Shown: in pieces, positions 11,004 through 23,282 of the stretch
How positions within the stretch are numbered: the stretch's first letter is position 1
How the letters are laid out: each line of letters begins with the position of its first letter
Source of the DNA: Stercorarius parasiticus
Taxonomy: Eukaryota; Chordata; Aves; Charadriiformes; Stercorariidae
Reading direction: 5' to 3'
Length of the DNA stretch: 64,000 nucleotides
Assembly: GCA_013396915.1 (NCBI GenBank)
Contig: VWZL01002576.1
Coordinates: 124,001 to 188,000, forward strand
Position numbers and translations under genes: made by a program
The notes under the pieces: generated by a model
Databases searched by the model: none
What the model saw: the letters and a program-made list of their open reading frames with translations, nothing else
Told to the model about the DNA's origin: nothing

Positions 11004-13932
11004 CTAATGTGGGCAGAAAGGCTGAAGTAGATGGAAAAGCAGTTTTTTCTCCCATTTCCTTCTTGCAGTCTTACCCTGATAGCAGCAATAGCAGCTCCAT
11101 TGGTATAGAATGATACACTTGACATCATGTTAACAATTGCTCTACTCTGTTCATTTTCACCAAGGCCTGCTGGGTAATTTCACTGAGGTCTAGTTATTTT
11201 TATGAGAGCCTCTCAGCAGGAGGGAGGGCACTCCATGCCATCTTTGAAATTCACAGTGTGCTGGCGTATCGCGGCTGCTTTCCCAGAGACTGGGAGAATA
11301 ATCAGCCCTGCAGAACATGCTGCAAAAATCAGGGAAATACATGTTTTAGCTCTCTGGAGAAGTCCAAGCAAAAGGTATTCACTGCACGGATCTGAACCGG
11401 CACCTGTCTTTTCAGCAGCCAAGGGTGTTCAGTAAAATGTCCAAATGTAACCTGAATCTGGCAATTACTCAGAAAATAAAAGTACTGACCAAAGCACCAA
11501 GCATCATCTGTGATTTCTTTTATTTAAAAACAAAACAAGTTAAAAAAAGGCACCGAATACTTCACCAACAGGACAGAGAAAAAAAAGCTATACAAGTATG
11601 AGTACCTGAAACATTTATTTAGCTAAGTCCAAAAGAGGGTTAGTCATACCAGTTATCTGTTCCATCTTAACATAATAGCTACTGGTTTTTTTGCTTAACT
11701 GGTGTACAACTGGGATGAAAGTTCATATCTAGAGTAGAAAAGCACCAGATGTAGGAACTAATGTGTTAGCAGTGTTTCACTTTGTCATGTCTTGTGCTCA
11801 TGGGAACTGTAGGAGATTAGAAGGTGACTGTGAAACAATCACCACATACCGAAAAAAAACCAACCAAAAAAACCCCAACCAGCTGCATGTGTTCCTATGT
11901 GCACAAACAAATGACCAACCAAAATAAAGGAAAATAAAAGAAAGAATGATTATGCAAGGTTTAGCCTAATCTTCAGTTATTAATAAAAACCATTGCAGTA
12001 ACACCAACCCTGTTGTACGATTTTTTTTCCTGAAAAGATTCACAACTTTTTGGTAAATAAAAAGTTTGAAAAATACTGATTTACAGAACCCGTGACCAGC
12101 ATCAGTGGATGCTCATACTGGTTCTACAATTCTTGGTAGATTGTAATTACTCCTAAGTTAGCATTTTAAAAGGAAACTTATTTAGAGAATTTATTATTTT
12201 CATTCAAAACTCATGAGCCTAATGAACAACTGAAGGACCATCAATCACATTTTAGTGAAAGAATTTGTACCAGCTTTCACAATAATAACAATAGTGATAA
12301 TAATGAGTGTATTACCTCTGAATTTTCAGTGACTAAGACATAGGCTGGCTTCATGAAAAAGCACTTCCATCTTATCCCCACAGATTTTTCTAAATTCATG
12401 ATGTAACAGTAAAACCACAGCTTTTGTACTTTCTTGTATATAAAAGTAAGTCCTGAAACATAAAAGTAACACCTCAACAACACCAATTTAGAGACTATCA
12501 ACTGTTCACATTTAAAATATTATCTACTCTTATATTTCCAACTCAGCAGTCTATTGCATTGCCAAGGAGGTTTATGGCCAACTGCTATTTATGATCACTG
12601 GCTTATACATCTCAAGAGGTCAAGTTCCAAGTATTATCACTCCACTCCAGTAATGAAAAGAGAGAGCTTGATGTTGCTGATAGCCATGTTATACTGAAAT
12701 GAATGGATTATTATGATTATGATTTATTAGGATGATTTTCAGGACGTTCAAAAAAACCTGAATTGGACTTTTCTAGGTCTCCCACAGCACTCTTTCACTG
12801 GTCACAGCAGAGAATGTAAGAATCAATGCACTATTGTAAGGCTTGTTGCCTTTGGAGAGCAGATCATCCCAATTGTGAATCATGTACTCAAACTGAATCT
12901 CCTGTAATTTTAACTGTGAGTGAGACAGATCATTTCTTCTGTACACCTAATCCTATGCTTAGCCTAGGCTGAAAGGTAACTTAATTTTTTGAACTTCCTA
13001 TTGAGTTAAAACTCCCTTGCAGTCCCACAAAAACTTTATAAACTTATTCTCCAAGATGTACTATGCCATACATTTTTTAAAAATGTGTTTCTGTAATGGG
13101 CCATTCCTTTGCTGTGTGCGAGCATGGGGATTCACTGCCCAGGCTGGATCTGGAAGAAGCAACCACAGCAGCTTTGCTACATGTTCACAGACTTTGGTAT
13201 AACTGACCTTGCCTCTCTCATTTGTTTTCCAACTCCCTGTCTCCCCTCTCTTTCTGTCCTGGATGGGGGCTTCTCATCTCCAAAGATGCAGTTTATATAC
13301 CCCAAACAACATGCCTTTCCCATGTGCTTTTGAGAAGGCTGTGAGTCTGGTGAGGAAAAGGCCAGAAGCACACCCCATGCCTCTGTCAAGGCTCAGACTC
13401 CAGTCATCACTTTGTTCCTCCCTCCTTCAAAAGGTCTTTGTATTTTAGAGCATATCTGAAAGCTCATTGGGTATTCTGTTTACAATGTTATTTTGCAGAG
13501 CTCTAATTACTAATGTATTTAGCATTCTGAGTCTAGAATTCAAGTCTTTTGACAAATTATTAATCATAGAGATGAGAAGCTCAAAAATAACAAAATGAAA
13601 GGCTTAGTTGTGGCCATAGGCATGTTAATCTTCATTATTCAGCAGTCATGGTTTTTGACAGGAATACTTACAGAAATCACGCAATAGAAAAGTTTCCACA
13701 TAAGAACTTATTTTCTGAGTGACACATAGATTAGTAGGAGCCCTCCTGCTTCCCTTAGCTTTGCATCAGCTTCTCTTCAGCCCATTTTGTTGAAAGAACA
13801 AATCAATGTCAACTTACTTTCCCCACTGATGTGGCCTCCTCTAATCTGAAAGTTAGTACTGTGTAGGGAAAAAACAAACAAAACACTTTACATCATATTT
13901 TTAAGTAGGAGAGTAACAAATTTAACAGACTT

Positions 13933-13970
13933 AAAAAAAAAAAAAACAACCTAACAACAACAACAACAAA
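13933..13970. repeat. A14 tract followed by (AAC)n
   Basis: A run of 14 A at 13933-13946 is followed by five to six AAC units at 13953-13970 and then A/C-rich text to about 14006. No retrotransposon body is recognisable on either side, so it is called a simple repeat and not a poly(A) tail. Confidence 0.85.
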
Positions 13971-15058
13971 AGAAAACCAAACAAAAAACCCCACAACAAA
14001 CCATAAACCGAAAGATCTCAAAAACTAATGTAGGGAACCCTGGTTTTCTTCTTCTCTCCCCTTGACACTCAACGCAGAGAACGTAATCTTTCTGTACATT
14101 TTCAGTCACTGTGCTGAGCATCTCCAATCTTAAGAAAATTTTGCTCATGTAAAAAAAGGAATTCCTAAACCATAATTATTTAATCTTATTTCATTCACTG
14201 GCAAAAGAAAAACGAAACGAAAGAGAGAAGAGGAGAAAGGAAAGGGGGGAATACATTAAAGTGCATAGGCCTTTCCAGGAACTTGAAAGACCTATAGGCA
14301 ATTGCTGTTCAATTAGTGTTTCCCAAAGTGACTGTCGCACTACACCTTAGGAACATTTCCTCCACCCTGTATTTCCATTAATTGCTTATGAACATGTCAG
14401 TTAACAGGATACTATGCTTTATCTAAATTTCCAGTACAGCACATTGACTCCTTCCCAGAGTCTAAGCTTTCTGTCAAAAAAGAAAATCGAATCATTTTGA
14501 TACCATTAGTTCTTGATAAATCTGTTTTGTCTGTTTCTTAAAGCCTTATTAGACTCATAAGTATCTGGTCACTGTTAACCTTTTTGCAAAGACGGAGGGA
14601 GGAGGGCTTTGAATGCTTCCTCCCTGGTTTCTACTGTTTTTCTCTCCCGTTAATTGATAGCCGGACTCATTTCATTGTTCTTTTTTTCATCTAAAGTATT
14701 TATAGAACCTCTTCCTTTCTTTACCTCTAGTAAATCTCAATGCACTCAGCACTTTAGTCTGGCTGATTTTAATGCTAAAGGTTTTTGATAGCCTATGAGA
14801 GTCAAGTGCCCTTTTTTCCATTTTTGTATGTCTCCTTTTTTATTGAAGATACCATGACACAGTCAAATTACCTTTCATCACCTTCTTACTTGCCTCTGCT
14901 TTTAGACAGTTGGCTCTTGTGCCAATACGACCTGGGTTAGTCATGCTCAGATTCATTTATCTGGACACTTTTGTACCATCAGTGAAACTTGGTTTGTCAA
15001 TTATTCCTAATACAGTTCTCCTGCAACACTGTCGGCTAACTCAGTAGCAGCAGTTTGA

Positions 15059-15077
15059 GCTGAGCGCGCTGCTCAGC
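15059..15077. repeat. 7-bp perfect hairpin with GC-rich loop
   Basis: GCTGAGC (15059-15065) and GCTCAGC (15071-15077) are perfect complements around the loop GCGCT. The arms and loop are unusually GC-rich for this region. A regulatory or RNA-structure role is possible but unsupported. Confidence 0.6.
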
Positions 15078-16820
15078 CCACCAGACATTCTGGATAAGCC
15101 TTTAGATAGCTGTTGTTCAAATCCCTACCATAACCATAATTTTACCCGGGAAGCAATGTAATTTGTGACAGTTTTCAATTCAGACTAGGAAGTACAGACA
15201 AATGACGATACTATCTGGAAGTGAAATTTTAGATTTAAGAACTATGAGTCTTATTAAAAGCATATTACAACTCAAGATAATTGTTTCAGTTGAGGACATA
15301 ACTAGTGCTTTGTGGGTAAACCCCAGACTAATTAGCTGTCTCTGCCAGCTGCAGTTTTTCAACAAGGTACAAATACTACGTATTTTCTGCTAATTTTAGT
15401 AATTTGGATTGTTATTCTTCAATGACTGCAAATCATCCGAGCCCTCAGAGCCAGACAAACAGTTGGCTACATACAGCAATACCACCTGCTAATTCCTGTT
15501 CTTTCTTATTACTAACACAAAACCCGTCAAGATGGCTAAGATGACCACTATCACCAGACACGCATAAAGACTGATAATTTTGTGACAGTAACTTTTATAT
15601 TCAGGATCACAGGTGACTGGGGGTAGCTAGACAAACATAATTCAGGAACATATGTTAGCCGTTACTTTATTGCAAACCTCTTTATGACTATGTGAACTGA
15701 AATATATATTTCACGTTCATAGACAGGTAACAGCAGACTCTCAGACATAAAAAAGATATAAAGCAATTTTGTGTATTGCAGATGCCCTATTGCATGTGAT
15801 GGGACTCAGCTGAGATGGTTTCTGTTATGCCAGCGGTGTGCTCTGTAACCTGTTGTTATATTGTTTCTTTCCACTCTCTGCATTTGATTAAGGGAAAAGG
15901 ATAATATCTGCCTGTGCGTTTGCGCAGCACAGGTCCAAATCAGACCCTGATCCTAGATAAAAAAATCATCTCCCCAACCATACAAAAATATCCATTCTGT
16001 ATAGCCATACAATGTTATTGTCTGTTAGCTGATAATCCTATAGCAGCTGCTGTATATCTGCAATACACAATAAATAGGAGAAATCCAGTTATGTCAATAG
16101 TAATACTTAACCACTGCAGTAAATACATGCTTTATCTCAAGCACCATGCCAGAAAACTGCTTCTATCTGCGATGCGTAGAAAAGCAACAATTACAGTCAT
16201 TTAATTGATCTGATACAAGTGTATCTCTGAAGCTAACATATACAGAGATATCATCACCTAATCTATTAGGGCAGTATTGACATTTGCAGGAATTGCTTTC
16301 TGAAGATTAAGATGAAACAAAGTTGGGATTGATTTAAGTATTCAAAAGGGTTTTATTCACTGGTTTTACACTGTAGCAACTGTCATTTATGAAAGTCAGA
16401 TGGATTTAAATTGATTTGAAATAGAGTTGTTATTTAATTATCTGTCACAATTGCTGTATATGAAACTTATTGATTACTGTGAGAGGTTCTCTGTGGCAAA
16501 AAGCTTACAGCAAAGAGAGACAGAAGTCAACAGATGAGAGGAGGACTGTTAACCGGCTGATGCAGAATGAAGACATACAAGACTAAATCACCAAGGAGCG
16601 TGTTTTGAAGTTCTTGTGTATTTCCAGATTGGCTAAGGATTAAGAGCTTTATGCAGAAAAATAGATTGAATAAATTTCTAGGAAACTGAAATAATTTAGA
16701 CTTCAAAGTGGAGCAGCAAACTTAAAAACTTCAAGCAGCGGAAGAAATCATGCCCTTTTAGAGTATCTTAATATTACAGCAATTTCAGAAGATGCAGAAG
16801 TTTAGACTTTAATGCCCTTC

Positions 16821-17066
16821 TCAGAACAAAGAGATACAAAAATGCCTTCCTCGGACTGTACCTCTGTAGAGGCACTGATGCTGCATGCCAAGGGTTCTGG
16901 CACCCTTATTCTTGATTTCTTTCCACACAGGGGCATTGGTATCATTGGGATCAGGTGAGAAAGTCACCCGTGCCAGCACATCCAAGGGAGCTTTCTTGAA
17001 AGGATATATGTGAAGGGAAGAGGGTGGGAAGGCAGCACTGAGTGTTTGGGGGTTTCTGTCCCCAGA
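16821..17066 (-). other. Unassigned antisense open frame, 81 codons, no start at the 5' end
   Basis: On the minus strand a frame runs open from just after a TAA at 17067-17069 to a TGA at 16821-16823. It is 81 codons and is locally richer in G and C than its surroundings. The translation includes VTFSPDPNDTNAPVWKEIKN, with balanced composition and no low-complexity runs. The first methionine lies well inside, so it would not work as a complete small gene. If real it would be an internal or terminal exon or an old retrocopy. A plausible acceptor (pyrimidine-rich text ending TTTCAAG) sits near 16997. I do not recognise the product and chance is possible. Confidence 0.25.
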
Positions 17067-17659
17067 TTAATTAATGGTCTCATCAATATTTTCAGTGATG
17101 GTATAATACCTAATTCTGTAAATATGCTCTAAAAGGTCTCCTAAATTTTGAGCCTCTCAGGGATTTAAATGACAGAAAACCTGAATCTTTTTTTCTGAAT
17201 AATTCAAACCAGGCTTCAGTCACAAGGTGTTCAGCTTTGTTACAACTGAGGCAGCTTAGAATGCACCAATAAATGAAACGCTCAGAGTCTGAAGAAACTC
17301 TTATGCCAAAAGGAGTCCTGGGAAACGCCGGGGCAATGTAGCAGGTTGGTGGGATTTGTGGAATCGCAATTCTGTACTTGCTGGCTAAACTTCAGCCTTT
17401 GGTGCATCTTCAGGTCATGCAGAAATATTTGCAATTAGTTGCAAATGTGTTGATTGAGAGCAGAACTTCAGAGCATGTGTGACACCAGTTTCTAAACTCA
17501 CATCTGTCTCCATAGTGACTGAATGCCTTGGTGAGAAAAATGAAATTGCTCACAAGTCCATAAAACAGATTGGACATTTATATCAAGTAAATCAAAAGTC
17601 TGATATCTTGCAGACTAGCTCCCAGATGGTCAAATCCTACAGGCCAGCTCAGACAAATT
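17067..17659. other. Non-coding DNA, nothing recognised
   Basis: AT-rich unique sequence. The 62-codon frame at 17479-17667 on + has no recognisable features. Confidence 0.55.
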
Positions 17660-17702
17660 ATATTTGAAGTCAATGGGAATTTTTCTGAGACAGGGATTGC
17701 AA
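17660..17702. repeat. Old amniote interspersed repeat fragment (GAAGTCAATGGGA core)
   Basis: TTGAAGTCAATGGGAATTTT followed by CTGAGACAGGGATTGCA matches the core of a palindromic repeat common in reptile and bird genomes. Its core reads GAAGTCAATGGGA, then TTTTGCCTGAGT, then a GCAGGATTGGGC-like end. I cannot name the family with certainty. Three further fragments in this window (44350, 48437, 54029) look related. Confidence 0.5.
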
Positions 17703-19754
17703 TGTTTGGTTCTGAAGAATAAAATGTATTTCTGGCTATGGAACAAAACTCTGCTAAACTTTAAAAATATACTTTGCCAACTGATAATGTAAACTCAGAG
17801 GTCTGAGAAGTATCAAAATGGCTCTGACAGTGTTTGATTCCACAAAAACAGCTCCACAAACTACGTAGCTGTGGTTGTCTTCTTTGGCTTGAGGCTTTGC
17901 TGTCTTCTTCAAGTTTGAGGAGATAGGGAATAATTGGAATTATTCAACCATCATCAGAAGGAATCCCTAATACATAAGGCCATGGTGTAGCTCCTAGTAT
18001 TCAGCGTGATGCTTATCCCAGGGAAAAAAAAAAACAAACAAAAAAACCCAAACCTAACTTGGGCTCCCTTCAGCTATTCCCTATTATAAATGAGGGGACA
18101 AGAAAGATGCTGCAGCAGGCTGTTTGAAGGAATAAGACATCAGGTTTAACAGCGCTGTAAAGAACAAACTTTAAGATCCTTTTATTTCTTTGTTTAGTTT
18201 CTGGAAGGATGTAGAGGGATTGGGCTAGAAAATGGTTTTCTAGGTCAGCATGGTCAGCTTACCTGATTCTGTGAGCTATATAGCAAAAATTTCTACAAGT
18301 TTTATTTTCTAAAATCTGAGACACATGTCTTGGAGAGTGAGGCACTGGAGGTGTTTATGGGTTTGGTAAATTGAAGAGTTTATCCAAACAATCACTAATA
18401 AGAAAATTAGAAAGGCATATTTACCACCCTTCAAGGTACCATAAACAAGATAAAACATTTTCTTTTGATATTTCCAAACAAATACTACAGGACAAATTCA
18501 GGTGATTATTTATAAAGAACATAAAGCAAACCAAACCTCAGATCTAAAACAATTCAAATTTTGGCAAGACTAGTTTCCCTTCGATCACACAGTATTGCTT
18601 CAAACACAATGCAGCAGAAGCGTTCCTATTGAAATTCTCCGCTCCCTCCCTCCCACCCATGGTTTGCAGTGAGCTAAATTACAAACTAGCAAACTTCAAT
18701 TTAATTAAAACTATGTTCCACTTTGAGGAAATACTCATTGCAGAAATTAAGATGAACTAAATTTCTCAGATTTTTAACACAGCCAAATAAGCTTGATACT
18801 TTCAAGAGTTGTTCTGCAAGGGTCTTATGTAACTTTTTTATACCCCCTTAGGTTCATCCATCACAGGTAAAATAATACAGGCTTTTGCAGATCACTCATA
18901 AATAAATGGTACAGCTCAGTAAACCTGCATCCCATATATGCCCTCTGCAGTTTTATGCCTAAATTAAAAAGTCAGAATCTATTTCATACTGTCAAATGGA
19001 TCTTTAGCAACTGGGATTTGTTTTCATATTGTTGTACCTAGTAAGCATAGAGAATACATGAGCTTTTTCTCTAAATTAAATGAAAAGATTATTGTTTTTG
19101 CCCTAAGCAGACATTACAGAACATGCCCAAGAAGATAAATGTAGAAAGCAAAATATAGCAAAAGATTGAGTACTTGTCAAAAACAAATTGAAGGCAGTAG
19201 GCAGCAAATTGGATTTTCTTTTACAATAACATGCAGTTCACATTCTGCTAGTGTAATGAATATTATAATGTGTGCACTCTAATATAATATCTGGTGATGC
19301 ATTTCTAGAACTATTTCTCAAAGCCTAAGGATATTCTTGCTATATCATGGCTCAGTACATAGTAATGATAAGTTTGTTCTGTTCGCTGTGTAGCCTTAAG
19401 GATATCTTTTTCTGAAGAAAGGAAAATATTAATCTCTAGATTCCTCTTTCAGTTACAGTGATTTAAAGCTATGAAACTCAGCAGATTTGCAACAATGACA
19501 TCACACTGGCCAGCTCCCAAATGCCCGTGGTTCCTTTGAAAGCGCAACTATGATAAACAAGCATTAAATCTTCCCCGAAGCTTAAGAAACAACACTGAAT
19601 CATGCGGCCACAAACCCAGTCTGCAAATTATGAGTCCAAAACAACTTGATTCTTCTAATGTCTTGAACAATCCAAAAGGTGGGTAAAGAGGAAACTCATG
19701 ACCATGAGAGCTGCAGACCCTGTGTTGTGTACTGCATGGCTCTGCAGCGCTGGG
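17703..19754. other. Non-coding DNA, no gene recognised
   Basis: Unique AT-rich sequence with an A-rich/CAAA patch at about 18022-18052. Around 19470-19690 the sequence is more balanced and contains a CRE-like TGACATCA at 19497-19504, but no gene or repeat family could be assigned. Confidence 0.5.
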
Positions 19755-19850
19755 CTGAGGAAAGCAATCTCAGGTGGGCAGGTGACTCTGATGTTCCCAG
19801 GAAAGCCACTCTATGACCCAGGAATTGAACCCTGCTATTCTACATGACAC
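19755..19850 (-). repeat. Possible antisense MIR-like SINE fragment
   Basis: The plus strand shows CTGAGGAAA, then CAGGTGACTCTGA, then AAAGCCACTC and CCAGGAATTGAACCC. These stand in the order seen in reverse-complement MIR: 'CTGAGG', 'AAGGTCAC', 'AAGTGGCAGAGC', 'GGATTCGAACCC'. The match is short and diverged, so this is tentative. Confidence 0.4.
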
Positions 19851-20000
19851 GATAATTTTTACATGTATGAGAGAATCTTTTTTTATTGTTGTTGTAGATG
19901 GAAAAGAAGAGGATGGCATGTGCAATGCGTAAAACATAAAGAAATGGGAACAGAGAAGTAAAAATCTTTTTATACCAGATATTTAACTTTACTATATATT

Positions 20001-20015
20001 AAAAAAAAAAAAAAA
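20001..20015. repeat. A15 homopolymer
   Basis: Fifteen consecutive A follow an AT-rich stretch. No upstream retrotransposon body is recognised, so it is called as simple sequence. Confidence 0.85.
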
Positions 20016-23000
20016 GAAGTATGGGCAAAAAAAGCAATAATGTGAAATGAGACAAGACCATGTGGGTGAGAAGGGATGCTTGGTTGTCATAACAAAGCGA
20101 TACTTTTCTGAACAATTTAGATCTTCGGGGAACATTTCTTGCCGAATTTAGCTTAAAAATAAGGCAATCAGAAAACACTGATATGCTGAGTCTGAAAGTG
20201 ATACAAAAATGTACATGGATGCCAGCCTTGGGGATTACTGTACGTGTTCCATATCAGATAATAACTGAAAACTAGTTGCATATTGTGCTGTGTAAAAGGT
20301 ATTTAAAATAAAGAACCTAAGGAGCTCTACTAGTACTGTGCAGTCAGTAAGAGCAGTGTTACTGACTTAGTTGAAGGGCACCCACAAGACACTGCTTTGA
20401 GAGAAGCAAGCTAATGCAGCAGGACAAAAGATGATCACTTTCAGGAATTTAGTCAGAGAGCATATAAAACTTGACTGGAGAACTTATAAATATCCTGTAT
20501 TTTTTAACTCCTACCAGGGAAGAACAGATTTGATATTCAGGAGTATATTAATTTCTGGTACTTATGAAAGGGAAAAAAATTACCTTGACTGTACCTATTC
20601 TGTTTGTTTTCCCAAACAAGATCTCACATTTCTTCAACAGAAGCAGGCTGAAGAAGGTAAGATGGCTCAAATCCGCTTCAAAATTTGAATTAGTCCAAAA
20701 CTTGCAATATGTGGGAAATGCTTGTCAAAATAAGCTTAATGTTTTTGTCTTAGAGGAATTTCTGAAGAATTTATTAATATTTTGTGTGATATCCAATGTT
20801 TGCTCACATCTTTGTTCCACATCTTTCTTGACAATACAATTTATTGATTCCTGTGGATTATTCATGTCTCGTGTTTAGATTGTCATAAATCTGATGTCTA
20901 GGACTTTCCAGTTTCCATGACTGCCAAGTTTTAGATCAGTTACTTTTTTATAATTACAAGTGATTAGTTACTGCAGACGTTATTCCTAGAACTAATCCTA
21001 GTACTAATCCTTCTTTGGAGCTCATCTGATGCTGTGTCATTATTTATTTATTAGATATTGATCATAGGATTTATGAAGCACATGAACCCAATAGGAAGAA
21101 TGTTTCTTTTAAACAAAGCTAATTTAGCATAAAGATTACAGACAGATGAAATTCCTGTAAAAACATATTGGTTTTGTTCCTTTTTTCCATGTAGTTGATT
21201 ACTGGATTGAATTGTCATTTTCAGTCAAGAACTATGAAATATTATAAAAAATCACTATCAAATCCAAGGAGGTGGCTATCTCCAGCTGTATTTCTCAGAA
21301 CACAGTGAGTAATAATGATAGGCATTTCAGAAAACTGAAGAAATGAAAAGATAAAAACCCCACACATCTTGAAAATGTCAAATACACACAAACTTGGAAT
21401 GTGCTATAGGAAAGTCAAGTCATTTTCCCTTAAAATTTACAGCAGGTTGGCTAAAAAGAGCAAACACAGCCAGTAGCTGAATGCCTCACAGAGAAGATGA
21501 GAGGCAGCACTGGACCATTGCTGATGCTTTCCAAGGCTTCACAGTGGGATTTCAAAGGAAGGTGGCAAGACGAGAAGAACAGCTCATAAGAAATTATGAT
21601 TGGAAGGCAGCAATTTTCTATTTTCATACTAAGCCTTCTTTTTCAAGGTAACAGTTTTTTGTACATAATGAAAAACAACTTCTTTAATCCACTGTCTCCA
21701 CTTTTTTTACTTACATACTTGCGAATCATATTTGCCTAATTGTAGTTAGTATAGGCGTTCTCTTACTTTTGCCACTAAAATACTGAGACTTCTAGATGAA
21801 TCAAATGCCATTAGCAAATTAGGGAATTATTTTAAGTATGGAAAGATTTAGCATAGGAAAAAAATGTAATTTTAAAAGTATAAAAGCTTAAACTGCTACA
21901 GAACAACCTCAAGGACTGAAACACCTGTCCTTTTCACAACTGCCATACTAGTTGCTGGTCTTAGGAGAAACTTGAAGTCTCAAAACCCACAGGACAGTAC
22001 TAAGTTAAAGTCTAAGTGTTTAAAAATAAATATGTTGATACAGACAGACAATAGAGAATTGTGTATAACTACCCAGACATCAGTATAAATATGTTAACTC
22101 ATTAGGTGTTATAACTACTTTGTGGTGTAGACTTGCACAGCTAAAGTGCTTTTCTATTACCATTTGAATTGTGATAAAGTCTGTCTTTTGCAGCAAGCAA
22201 ACAAGCAAGATTTTGCTAATGAACTTCTGAACTCTTTCTAATACAATTTATGTTACAGCTAACCAGCAAATAAGATGTTTCAGTTTGGTCAGTATTAACA
22301 AATTAAAAATCAAAATAGATCAGGAAACTGGAAATAAATCTATCCTTTAAGTCCAGTAGGAATGTAATACATTTTTTCCTTAGCAATGGGAAAAAAACAG
22401 ATTCCAAACATTTCATGTTTGTTCAAAGACATGACTGAATGCCTTATTTTGAAAAAAGTGCATCAGTAAGAATACAAAAATAAAAAGATACAGGCATACC
22501 AATATAGATCAGAAAAAACTAAAAAGACATTAATTTCTTGGTAGACATAACAGATGTCTGAAATTCATGCTTTTGTGTTTAAGCAAAGCTGGTTTGCTTG
22601 TCTGTAACGCAATATTAAGCTGTAGATTAGTTGTGCTCTATAATTTATGTAATCAGCTTCTGAATTTAACCACATGTATTTGGAAGAGATGGATACAATA
22701 TTGCTTTTAGCTCTCAGCAGTTCCAAATTTCTCCAAAGCCTATAGTGATGAATGCCAGCATACTCCTGCCTTAGAAATATGAACCCCAGATTTTGCTGAT
22801 GAACCTGAAGACTTTCCAAGATATTTGGAGACCACCTTCAGAGAATACGTGCCTCACCTTGAGTGGAAAAATCTCAGGGAGGCTACCTCAGCATGCAGTA
22901 AAAAAACTTCAAGAACTGAGAATTCTGTCCTTTACAAAAGCTGTGGGACCAAAATTGCACACAGAGGCATGAAAAAGTGGAATGGAAGCAGACAGAATTA

Positions 23001-23266
23001 AATGGACATAGAAATAGTAAAATATTTTGGGCTAAGTTTCATGGCATATAGGCAATTGTGATTATAAGTACTTACACTAAGATGAATAGGGATAAATAAG
23101 TGGACCTGTAAACAATTACTGTTTTAGAGACTAATTATCATGCTTGTCATATCTGATGGCGTCACAAGAAATCTCTTGAGATTAACATAAGGAAATATTC
23201 CATGCACACACAACCCCAACTCTTTCTCTTTATTCCCAGTCAGTTCAAATCCTGGCCTGCCGTGGG

Positions 23267-23282
23267 CAGCCCACGTGGGCTG
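23267..23282. repeat. 16-bp perfect palindrome with a CACGTG core
   Basis: CAGCCCACGTGGGCTG reads identically on both strands. Its centre CACGTG is the canonical E-box bound by bHLH-zipper factors such as USF and MYC/MAX. It lies in an unusually GC-rich 150-200 bp patch of otherwise AT-rich DNA. Binding is an inference only. Confidence 0.75.

Larger units (their letters stand above)
8646..16820. other. Long non-coding stretch with simple repeats
   Basis: No gene was recognised. It contains an AT low-complexity patch (8831-8910), a short TTTC run (9183-9197), a TTTTG microsatellite (10979-11003), A14 plus an AAC run (13933-13970), and a small hairpin (15059-15077). A 166-codon frame on - (10067-10567) is the longest outside the LINE but has no recognisable domain. 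The pyrimidine-rich 14690-14820 has a faint look of antisense CR1, too weak to call. Confidence 0.5.

Noticed and set aside
10931..11128. Overlapping open frames on both strands
   Set aside because: Generated by the TTTTG microsatellite, giving Phe/Leu or Lys/Thr runs.
14690..14820. Possible antisense CR1 5' region
   Set aside because: Only loose similarity (TATTTATAGAACCTCTTCC and neighbouring text); I could not follow the motif order far enough.
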